A DNA stretch of 34,674 bases from a virus, in IMG/VR virus record IMGVR_UViG_3300013110_000395, positions 1 to 34,674 of that record. One strand, given 5' to 3'. Of the stretch, positions 27,601 to 34,674 are shown in pieces; positions within the stretch are counted from its first letter, which is position 1, and each line of letters opens with the position of its first letter. Both the position numbers and the translations under genes were made by a program. Below the pieces are notes generated by a model. That model was not told the DNA's origin. It did not search any database and saw nothing but the letters and a program-made list of their open reading frames with translations.

Positions 27601-30600
27601 AAGTATCCGTAGGATAAGCAGACACAAGGTAGGAAACATCCCCCAACCCCTCCTTGTTTGCGCTGACTGTGTGTATGAGGATGTTGTCTGCCTCCGAGCT
27701 TGGATCGTTCCAAATATATGAAACGCTACCTGGCTCAGCATAGGGGGTGATCTCACCTGTCTTAACCTTGGCAGGGAAATCCCTCATCGCCCGGGAAAAT
27801 GCAGTGACAAGCTCCTGCCAGTTGTTGTAGGAAGTAAGATCCTCTATCTCTTGGTTGTGGCTCTCTATATGGGCAGCACCAAAGCCACGCTCTTTTATCT
27901 CCGAGCCGTCCGGGGCAACCTGCGCGGGTTCGTGGTGGCCGGAGAGGACAACAAGGGGCATACCGGACTCTGACGAATTGCCATTTCCATCATAGTTAAC
28001 CTTGAACCAGGAGGCGTTGCCGAGACTACTATCCGCCTTGGGGGCATTCAGTGGGCGCACCACCTCGAACGAAGTATTCTCGACAGTTCCGCTGAATGGT
28101 TGCCCTGACAGTACCTGTATCTCAGCGGGAGTGGGCCAATTCCGGGAATCCTGTAGTTCAGGAGACCCACCGGGCGGGAATCTCCTGGTCCCAGTCGGCG
28201 GGCGCACGGGGGACTCCGGGGCAGGCCTTAGCCTCAGCGCCTCGGCCTCGTCCTTCCTTCCTTCCGCTTCTAGACTTTCGTACTCAGAAACCAAAACATC
28301 CAGATCCCGCGCCTTCTCGTAAAGAGCATCATAATCACCATTACCAAGGTCGATTGCCATCCCCTTCCCTAGCTCGCTCATCTCCGTCAGCGCAACGGTA
28401 TGCTCCTCATGGGCTGCTACATAGCGCGCCAAGGGCTCTACCTCGGAAGCCCTCTGCCTCTCAACCTCCCCGTCAACCAATTCCTGAAGGTTTGGATGCT
28501 TGTTCCGGAAATGATCATATAGTGCAGTCCTGTTCTCAAAGCCCTCATCTTTCCAAAAATTCCTGTGGCCTCCCTTGCGATAGCCGCCTTCAAGCTCAGG
28601 ATCCCAGTAAGAATCATCCAGCCGCACAAGCTCAGGCTCTAATCCGTATAGAATATCTTCCTCGGCCTGCATCCATCTGGACTCTTCAAAAAGCTTCCGT
28701 AGCCTGCGGCCACTGCCTACGGTCAAAACCTTATCGAGCTTATCTCTGAGGTCTTCCATCTGGTGACCGGTATGCCGTTGCGCCCTGTTTGGCATATCTC
28801 CGATCTCCATGAGGAAATCCTTCAGCTTTGAGATGAACCCGGCAGAGTTACGCCCCGCCGTTATTTGGTCCATGACAATTTCGGGTTCACCCCGCTGCGT
28901 CTCAGCCGCAGCCTCCGCATCTTCATCCGAGATCAGCGAAGCCCGCTCCCTTCCGCTCTTCTCCCTCCTCCAACCACTCCTCCCACTCACCCTGGAAGCG
29001 GGGGCAGACCTCAGGTCTTCGACCGGAAAGGGGATCGAATTTCTACCGTCCTGACCAACTAGAACCCTTGGCCAAGCTCCGGGCACCATATTATCGGGAT
29101 CATTCTGCACATCCCATCTAATGGCTGGGCCAATATTATTATCCTCCAAAGATCTAAATTCTACGGGGATAGACTCCACCCCCTCCTCCAGCAACGCCAT
29201 GGCTCTATGTCGGCCCTCATGACCCACAACCGTCGCAGTTCCGTCACCATCATTCACAAAGCCAATATAGGGAACAGAGCTAAACTTAACCCGACGCCTC
29301 ACCCTGCTCCTGGCACTCTCATACTTTTCCTCAATTCGCCCATCGTTGGAGATATCCAAAAAGGCCTGTGGAGAAATGTGAATGATAGTGGAGCGAGATC
29401 TTGGCTTATCGGCCTCAGTGCTGCGCAATGCGTCGTTAGAGAAGTTATCCGATAGCGAAGCCCGCTCTCTTCCGCTTCTTTCCCTCTTGCGCTCCTCCTT
29501 CCTCTCGTCAGCTTCAGCTTCAGCACGCTTGGCGGCAGCCTCTAGGGCGATATCCAGGCCAGCCTCACTGCCCACTGTACCGGCAATGCCACCGAACTCC
29601 CTGGCGAGTTGTGTATCTACCTCTTCATCCAACTCTGCCTGAGTTTTACTCTTACCAGTACGCGCCAGTTCGTACTCAAGCTCACGCCTGCGAACGTCCT
29701 GCGCCTCAGTCAGGGCCTCTCTTCCCTCACCCAGGCTCCTGGCGGCATCAGCCACCTCACCGGGTCTCCGTGACCACCAAAGATCAAGGGCCCTACCCCC
29801 TTGGATCCTCGATGCCATCTGGTCGCCATAGAGGTTGGCGAATACATCCTCTGCACTCTTGTATCCCTGACCGATCAGAGCCCTGCCGATACTCTTGATG
29901 ACATTGGCAGACCTGAGCAAGAGACCCTTGGGCTGACCGGCGATATTCGCCGCACCCGAAGAATAGTCCTGGTATAGCTGGGCGACAGCCTCCTCTACAT
30001 AATCATCCTTGATGAATTTGAGAGAGTCCTCCCTTGCTATGCCCTGCTCGTACTGCTCCTGGGTTATCTCACCAGCCTCAAGGCTCTCCTTGAGTGAATT
30101 GATCTGGTCAATCCTGTTACCCATATCAGAATAAACTGTGTAGGCATAATCCAGATAAGTGGAACCCTTCTTAAGCGGGCCCTTCCCTCTGTTGATCAGC
30201 CTGTCGTTGATCTGCTCAAGGCGCTTGTCTGAAATCTTCTTCTTGGAGACATACTTAGTAAGAGACTTCCACTCAATAGCCTTGATTACATTCAGCTTCC
30301 TGAAGACATGAATTGTCTCATGGTTGACGAGAGGTATGAGCCTTTTTACAATTTCCTCCGCACTCTCGATACCCTGCAGCGACGGGTCGTAGGCAAGGGT
30401 TATCAGATTGCGCGTATCGTCAAACGTAGCACTCGCACCCTTGGTCTCCAGGCTCTCAGATATCTTAACCTGCACATCATCAAGCCCAGTTCCCTTTAGG
30501 TAATTACGCAGGGAGGTTACTATCTTCTCAAGTCTTTCACTTGCACCATCAGGTGCCTCGGGCATGTTGCGACCCGGCTCCAGGGTAGTTACGGGTATCT

Positions 30601-33541
30601 CCCTGAGTTCCGGATCAGGGACTGCACCCCTAGCAATCTCAGCCTCGGAGAGAAGCCTTCTCCCCTCCTCGGTGGTTTCCTGGTCGGGCCTAGCCCTTAC
30701 ACCAAGCCTCCCCCTGACGGACTCGCGGCCAACCCTTGCGTGCTGCGTCTTGTCCTTGACACTATTCGCAGCCTTCTCTGCCCTCTCAATTAGACGGGCC
30801 TCTTCCTTGTCAAACCTAGCCTGGGTTATCTCACCCCTATCCAGGCGTTTCTGCAAGGCTTCCTGTTCACGGGAGTAATCAATGAACTCAAGAACTCTTT
30901 CCTTGGAGGTGGTGCCATCTCTATCCAGGGAGGTTTCGGATACCTTGAATCCAACCTCCCGCCTGAAGCTAAGGCCTGAACCAACCCCAACGGAAGATAC
31001 CTTCACATCCTTCATGTAGGATTTTGCGAAGGCGGAGGATTGGGAATCCGCCTGACGCTCGACAAGTCCCTGGCTAAAGACACCGACACTCAGAGCCTCC
31101 AGGACAGACTTCCTCTTCCGGTCCCTTATAGTCTTTTCCTGAGCCACCAGGAACGCATCGGCCTCTTCCTTAGTACTAAACCGACCAAGCCTAGTCCCGT
31201 CCTTGGTGACATCGTAGGCGTATGTGTTTTGGTCTGCGTTTTTCTTGTAGTCCAGAGCCTTCTTCCTGGACTGAAATATTTTTACAACGGAACCGAGCTT
31301 ATCCCTGACAACCCAGGAGCGGGACTTATCCGACCTCTCCTTGTGTGACACATTATAGTTATAGCTGCTGACAGCCTCTGGGGATTCAAGCCCAGCAACC
31401 TCAACAACTTCCGCCACTTGTGAGGGCACTTCGTTTTCAAGGAAGCGGCTTGAACCCAGCTTGGCAAGGAGGAGTTGATCATTGTCTGCCTGCTCTGGAG
31501 TCTTGCCGCCCTCCATGCTGTGGATCTCATCGCGAGCAGCCTCTGCCTCCTCCCGACTTGAGTAGAACTGAGGCCTTAGCTCACCGTTCACCTTCAACTG
31601 GAACCTGTTCTTGTTCAGGCTCTCGTCTAGGGAGAAGGGAACAAAGCGACCATCCCTCTCAACAATGTCTAGCCTACGAGCAGCAGCATCGCGTATGCTC
31701 TTGTATACCTTGCTATTCTTTATCCCGTACTTCTTTGCCAATTTCCTCTGGGACGGGAACTCGCCAGCATCAACCGTATCGTCAATGATAGAACTGTAAG
31801 TGTCTTCGCCCACCTGCGGCGGGAGGGTCTTCTTAACAAGGGAATACTTGTCACCCTTTTCGGAACGCTCAACAAGCCTCATCGAAACCATCTTGTCGAG
31901 GACGCCCTGAGCCATGATCTCGGATGTCTCTGCTTTAATTTTAGGATCATTCAGCCCGAGCGCCGACTTGATAGTTGCTAGTGAAACAGTCTTATTCTTC
32001 CTGCTTCCAAACCTCTCGGCTAGGGATATCGCCTCCTCGGCACTTGCATACTGAAGGATAGACGGCTGCTCCTGCCTGGGCATTGCAGATATGCGGTCAT
32101 ACATAGCCCTCAGCCTTGGCTGATCTAGGCTATCCAAGAGAAATGATCCCGTCATCCGCTTCGTGAAGGCTAGGAAAGCGGGGTCATCATCCCATAAAAT
32201 ATTTCTGTCTTCCGCTATCCGATGGATATCCTTTGGAGTAACCGCCTGCGCACCACCGGTTATCCTGAGGAACTGCTCCCTCAATCCACCCGTAAGCTCA
32301 GCAGCCCTACTTCTCCAGAAGGCGCTGGTCCTGGGCTGCGCGTCTTTGTCAGCAGCATCCGACTCGATTAACTCAGCCGCCCTCCGGGCCTCGTCTTTTT
32401 CTATTGCCTCCATGATCTTGGGGAGTTCTCTTGCGATCTCTGACTTCTTACGCTCCTCAAGGAGCTTCTGGTGCTGGGAATACTTGGCACTCGCTGCACC
32501 AACCCCGGCAAAGCCAGCAGCGGGGAACAGGGTCGCGAAGGCTATCTCTGCATATTCCTGGGCTGCTTCCTGATTAGCGGGGCTAACCTCAAGGCCAGCC
32601 TGCCACCTCTCAAGGGCCTGCTGTCCGATCTCAGCCACCTCCTCCTCTGCCAGTGTGGCAAGGAAGCGCTTCACGGGGGCCATATCGTCTATCTTGTCTA
32701 TCAGGTTGCCTAACGCAGCAAAGCCCGCCTTTTTAACGGGCTCCTTGACGGCACTCAGCGGTGCGGCAATGATAAAACCAAGACTATCCAGGGCGGCCTG
32801 ACCGCCCGATGCAACTATTGTTCGTCCTATATTTACATCCTTGGTATCAACGAGGCCCTCTTCGTAGGAGCGCTCAAGATCCTCGGACATATACGCAGCC
32901 ATGCTGGCCAACGTCATACCCGCAAAGCCGCCGATCTTCGCCCCCAGCGGGGAGGTCAGTGGGGCGAGTGGGCCACCCAACATACCCAGACCGGCACCAG
33001 CCACAGCACCCGCAGTGCCACCCACTAGGGCAGAAGGGGCCATGCGGCCCATGCTGGAACCTATTTGCTCAGCACCAAACTCAAGGCCGGTACCCACGGC
33101 GGAGAGTAACCCCTCTTCCTCGTAGGCCTTTGTAATGTCCTCAGTGCGCAGAAGTCCAGGCGCTTTAGCCTGGGAACGCCTGCTGGCCTCGGCTACCTCG
33201 GCTTGGTATCTATCATAGGCTTCCTCATCTCCTGAGATCGCAGCCCCCATGGCCTGCACCCCGGGAATAGTCCCCTCTACGGTCCTCTGGAACGTCTGGG
33301 AAAAGGCGTCCAGGGGGCCGGAGTCAACATCGGGCTTGGCCACCGCGAATGCCTCGGGGAACCTTTCCCTAGCCTTGGCCGTAGCCTCCTCATCAGACAT
33401 ATCCTTACGGACCATCACATGGCTGCCGTTCGGGAGGAAGAATCGTCTCCTCTCTTCCTCCTCCTGCGCGCCACGACCCATCGGAACCGGGGATACTCCG
33501 GCTCTAATTCTAAGTGAGTTTAGGTACTCCTCGGCTGTCAC
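24641..33541 (-). CDS. Giant 2,966-residue polyvalent virion/ejection protein
   Basis: GTG at 33541, overlapping the previous stop by one base. Domains from the N-terminus: Gly/Ala-rich hydrophobic segment (~170-215); winged-helix-like region near GEFPSQRKLAKKYGIKNSKV; zincin motif NHETIHVF (H1074, E1075, H1078); ParB/Srx-like VVGHEGRHRAMAL (H1441-H1445); a segment with GFGAAHIESHNQEI (H1891) resembling phage Barnase/EndoU/ColicinE5-type nucleases; and a long helical C-terminal third like LPD38 of large polyvalent proteins. Such proteins are packaged in virions and injected with DNA. Here peptidase, nuclease-like and DNA-binding modules are fused in one chain; individual activities are inferred. 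Confidence 0.85.
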   Translation of the reverse strand: MTAEEYLNSLRIRAGVSPVPMGRGAQEEEERRRFFLPNGSHVMVRKDMSDEEATAKARERFPEAFAVAKPDVDSGPLDAFSQTFQRTVEGTIPGVQAMGAAISGDEEAYDRYQAEVAEASRRSQAKAPGLLRTEDITKAYEEEGLLSAVGTGLEFGAEQIGSSMGRMAPSALVGGTAGAVAGAGLGMLGGPLAPLTSPLGAKIGGFAGMTLASMAAYMSEDLERSYEEGLVDTKDVNIGRTIVASGGQAALDSLGFIIAAPLSAVKEPVKKAGFAALGNLIDKIDDMAPVKRFLATLAEEEVAEIGQQALERWQAGLEVSPANQEAAQEYAEIAFATLFPAAGFAGVGAASAKYSQHQKLLEERKKSEIARELPKIMEAIEKDEARRAAELIESDAADKDAQPRTSAFWRSRAAELTGGLREQFLRITGGAQAVTPKDIHRIAEDRNILWDDDPAFLAFTKRMTGSFLLDSLDQPRLRAMYDRISAMPRQEQPSILQYASAEEAISLAERFGSRKNKTVSLATIKSALGLNDPKIKAETSEIMAQGVLDKMVSMRLVERSEKGDKYSLVKKTLPPQVGEDTYSSIIDDTVDAGEFPSQRKLAKKYGIKNSKVYKSIRDAAARRLDIVERDGRFVPFSLDESLNKNRFQLKVNGELRPQFYSSREEAEAARDEIHSMEGGKTPEQADNDQLLLAKLGSSRFLENEVPSQVAEVVEVAGLESPEAVSSYNYNVSHKERSDKSRSWVVRDKLGSVVKIFQSRKKALDYKKNADQNTYAYDVTKDGTRLGRFSTKEEADAFLVAQEKTIRDRKRKSVLEALSVGVFSQGLVERQADSQSSAFAKSYMKDVKVSSVGVGSGLSFRREVGFKVSETSLDRDGTTSKERVLEFIDYSREQEALQKRLDRGEITQARFDKEEARLIERAEKAANSVKDKTQHARVGRESVRGRLGVRARPDQETTEEGRRLLSEAEIARGAVPDPELREIPVTTLEPGRNMPEAPDGASERLEKIVTSLRNYLKGTGLDDVQVKISESLETKGASATFDDTRNLITLAYDPSLQGIESAEEIVKRLIPLVNHETIHVFRKLNVIKAIEWKSLTKYVSKKKISDKRLEQINDRLINRGKGPLKKGSTYLDYAYTVYSDMGNRIDQINSLKESLEAGEITQEQYEQGIAREDSLKFIKDDYVEEAVAQLYQDYSSGAANIAGQPKGLLLRSANVIKSIGRALIGQGYKSAEDVFANLYGDQMASRIQGGRALDLWWSRRPGEVADAARSLGEGREALTEAQDVRRRELEYELARTGKSKTQAELDEEVDTQLAREFGGIAGTVGSEAGLDIALEAAAKRAEAEADERKEERKRERSGRERASLSDNFSNDALRSTEADKPRSRSTIIHISPQAFLDISNDGRIEEKYESARSRVRRRVKFSSVPYIGFVNDGDGTATVVGHEGRHRAMALLEEGVESIPVEFRSLEDNNIGPAIRWDVQNDPDNMVPGAWPRVLVGQDGRNSIPFPVEDLRSAPASRVSGRSGWRREKSGRERASLISDEDAEAAAETQRGEPEIVMDQITAGRNSAGFISKLKDFLMEIGDMPNRAQRHTGHQMEDLRDKLDKVLTVGSGRRLRKLFEESRWMQAEEDILYGLEPELVRLDDSYWDPELEGGYRKGGHRNFWKDEGFENRTALYDHFRNKHPNLQELVDGEVERQRASEVEPLARYVAAHEEHTVALTEMSELGKGMAIDLGNGDYDALYEKARDLDVLVSEYESLEAEGRKDEAEALRLRPAPESPVRPPTGTRRFPPGGSPELQDSRNWPTPAEIQVLSGQPFSGTVENTSFEVVRPLNAPKADSSLGNASWFKVNYDGNGNSSESGMPLVVLSGHHEPAQVAPDGSEIKERGFGAAHIESHNQEIEDLTSYNNWQELVTAFSRAMRDFPAKVKTGEITPYAEPGSVSYIWNDPSSEADNILIHTVSANKEGLGDVSYLVSAYPTDTFSVVGGSRRNKTGHLHGPDASVESVKTFLNPGNARKFGDSDRRRHAVDSYEGRPPKVREAMEQVLGRSRTKNMRTLWGSLGEALRSTDKSMIDKWTAMTMNRFKRIERYGEWAREKASKLGLEGLHDLADVSAHSMALMSDKAQSLLASSMRDGILTYRHGVPMVETLKLVTEARAKVIDPTTGDLVDGDLISIPDLYSEGQTGGMFPMLEALATPSKNLIPELMLYMRALRGYRLDREGRSSGLSKESIEAGFQVAKDNPEIVVVAQNLQNWNEGIIQLQVDAGLITKEMGDVYRKYSDYIPFYLNLEDTTTDAIEDVMLKELGRRDEMFLAGGIANQNPSRKFKGIREGAEFENPIESITKNAKAAIHSSLQNIASQRAIRDMLMLGLGREVRSSDRSKLGFSDRGRMVTVRHRGEPRHFLLDDPLFHEAMVGAFDGISPWMEHLGMPARVLRGLVTRSPEYLIANMLRDSMHVYILNGGESTPIIDASKTMTKNLTKMPKGEANETYTLLQRLGVVSGVEQAELTPERLANRFARKTGEGSGVGRLLTKLWDVTGEMSSRSESATRENVYETTYQHALKKYSDMGFNYVDSNGINVAERKAMGEAANQAIEVLNFSRRGNNGFVKFVTATVPFLNSRLQGLGVMARSLRGNSITGRLNPDATKRVMINRAMTVSTISALYAIMSEMDEDWDNIPSEIRENNWLIPITFEDKRWLSIPIPFEAGVAWKAIPEMITRLIMGQLSDGRSGTSSKEFFESFRHHIGSTLNFNPLPQALRPLYEWLANQNIFTGNPIVPHWQENMKASEQFGDSTTAQAILAGKMTGLSPKKIDNTMKTIFGGVGIWGIQMVDFMLRQGIPDMPTRPAPRLTDLPIIRRFVKDAYGPGLKNDFYDIRSSVRGVVQAINQAKGDDPERAAELIMDNRELLSARKAVGVIDKRLSKIRKARSQAFRNNTLTREMDDKLDEMEKEALKMVPTLKRMIAGWE

Positions 33542-34674
33542 TAATCAATATTCCCCAAAGATGACTGACCTATAAGCATACGCAAGGCCCGATCAAACAT
33601 TAACTGAACCTCCTCCAGAGAGGGCTCCCTAGTCATAACCTTTATCTGGGACTGAACCAGATCGGCGGCGGAGTCCCTGACCTTCCTCTTCTCCCCACTC
33701 TTGAACTGGGATATGTCCATCTCCTCCTTGAACTGGGAAAGGGCGAGTTCGAGGGCCTTGTTCTGCTTATTAACACTCAAGCTCTCGTTAAATTGCCTGA
33801 CATTTTCCTTGAAAGCCTCCTCGGACTTTTCCTGATCATACTGGAAGCGAGTCATGTCCCTGGCCTCGCGCCTCCTTTCAGACTCGGAAGCGGACATTCT
33901 CTCCAATGCACTAAGCTGATCCCGGAGCGCCTGACCTTCCTGCCTTGAAGTCTCCAGGGCACCAGCCTGCATATAGGGGGCAGCACCCTCCATACCGGCC
34001 CGTATCCCCTCACCAACAGTCCTACCGCCCATCATACCTAAAGCAAACTGAAGCTGGGCCGCTGGCCTCCAGTCCGGACCAGACCTACCGGCAATCTGGG
34101 CTTGCAATGCCTCCATCTGGGCCACCCTCGGATCAGCCCCAAGGCCAGCCAAGTTCTCATTGTATCTGGCATTGAAATCAAAGCCTGGATCAACCTGAAC
34201 GGGGGGACGGGGAGTGGGAGGGGGAGCGGGAGGGGGAGCGGGAGGGGGAGCATCGCCCCTCATCAGGTTAGGATTGGCAGCAGCAAACCCGGCGAGCGGG
34301 TCTACGCTCATCGGCCCACCAGGAGGCTGCCCGCGCTGCTGCCTCGGTGCATCAGGCCAAGCCTGTCCCGCAGCCTGCAACTCTCCCGGAGACAAGAACT
34401 CACCAGCCCTCTGTATGGCGACAGCCTCTGTCCCGGGCGGAGCGCTTAACGGAAAGGGACCAGCTTGCTGGAGTCTCGCAACGTCACTCGGAACCGTTGT
34501 GGGCGGGGCCGGAAGGTTATTCATGTCAATTCCAGAAAAAGCAGGGGAAAGTGTTTGGGGTATGGAGCGTAGGCCGGAAAGCCTCTGGGCTCCAGACATA
34601 TTCGGGGCCTGCTGGCTCTGTGGTCTCCAATCACCACGACCCATTCTGGCCGGTGGATTCAAATTGACGGGGGG
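33541..34674 (-). CDS. Pro-rich coiled-coil virion protein, 5' end outside or at window edge
   Basis: At least 373 residues. The frame stays open to the right edge, so its start may lie outside; internal starts are TTG 34662 and ATG 34644 (MGRGDW). The N-terminal half is Pro/Gln/Ala-rich with a PPPAPPPAPPPTPRPP tract; the C-terminal half is a long coiled coil (QALRDQLSALERMSASESERRR...NESLSVNKQNKALELALSQFKEEM). Immediately upstream of the giant protein with a 1-base overlap; an internal virion or ejection-complex role is likely. Confidence 0.75.
   Translation of the reverse strand, partial: PPVNLNPPARMGRGDWRPQSQQAPNMSGAQRLSGLRSIPQTLSPAFSGIDMNNLPAPPTTVPSDVARLQQAGPFPLSAPPGTEAVAIQRAGEFLSPGELQAAGQAWPDAPRQQRGQPPGGPMSVDPLAGFAAANPNLMRGDAPPPAPPPAPPPTPRPPVQVDPGFDFNARYNENLAGLGADPRVAQMEALQAQIAGRSGPDWRPAAQLQFALGMMGGRTVGEGIRAGMEGAAPYMQAGALETSRQEGQALRDQLSALERMSASESERRREARDMTRFQYDQEKSEEAFKENVRQFNESLSVNKQNKALELALSQFKEEMDISQFKSGEKRKVRDSAADLVQSQIKVMTREPSLEEVQLMFDRALRMLIGQSSLGNID

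Noticed and set aside
24641-33541. Several plus-strand frames opposite the giant gene
   Set aside because: They are short, lack ribosome-binding sites and domains, and lie inside one continuous 2,966-codon gene.
1-34674. Complete circular genome closing at the window ends
   Set aside because: Both edge frames are open, but joining the ends directly puts them in different phases, and portal, capsid and tail genes are missing, so the window is more likely an internal segment.

Overview
The window is part of the genome of a tailed double-stranded DNA bacteriophage. The evidence is a terminase pair, a lysis cassette (M15 peptidase, holin-like protein, overlapping spanin-like pair), a 2,966-residue virion-type polyprotein, and a replication/recombination block (primase-helicase, RusA, RecB/Cas4-like nuclease, Erf). 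An M15 endolysin with spanin-like proteins suggests a Gram-negative host. I see no integrase, lysogeny repressor, portal, major capsid protein, DNA polymerase or RNA polymerase. The open reading frames at both window edges run off the end, so the missing structural genes probably lie outside the window.

Layout. (1) 1-4877, minus strand: packaging and virion genes. These are the small terminase, a 65-residue protein, the large terminase and a tandem family of Gly/Pro/Gln-rich proteins that begin MGQG. A 240-base gap upstream of terL holds repeated GGTAAC motifs. (2) 4878-5417: a non-coding control region with an extended -10 promoter and a run of GC-rich hairpins. (3) 5418-16058, plus strand: an early operon of small, tightly coupled genes. 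Many are unknown; several have zinc-binding cysteine pairs and two are 29-residue membrane peptides. It also encodes a cyclic-phosphate-processing receiver-like protein and a three-gene module of a DUF3150-like protein, a MoxR-type AAA+ ATPase and a metallopeptidase/VWA protein. (4) 16059-16205: a promoter with an internal operator-like palindrome, followed within about 100 bases by two hairpins, the second an intrinsic terminator. This looks like a small RNA gene. (5) 16185-19197, minus: unknown protein, Twinkle/T7-gp4-like primase-helicase, unknown 96-residue protein and RusA. (6) 19266-22112, plus: nuclease, Erf annealing protein, small acidic-tailed protein, Ref-like HNH protein, unknown protein, DUF3310. 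(7) 22109-34674, minus: SprT-like zincin, metallophosphoesterase, lysis genes, giant polyprotein and a coiled-coil Pro-rich virion protein.

The most striking non-coding signal is a dispersed 20-bp element, AAAAAACA-NNNN-TGTTTTTT. It has seven good copies and one half copy between 5.4 and 12.4 kb, usually just upstream of a ribosome-binding site; an extended, elaborated relative at 6661-6762 folds on paper into a branched RNA. Several early genes also share a nearly identical leader, AACAGGAGAACTAAAATGG. The same operon contains a second family of GC-rich hairpins whose outer stems differ in sequence but keep their pairing. Together these suggest a phage-wide regulatory or RNA-processing scheme laid over the early genes.
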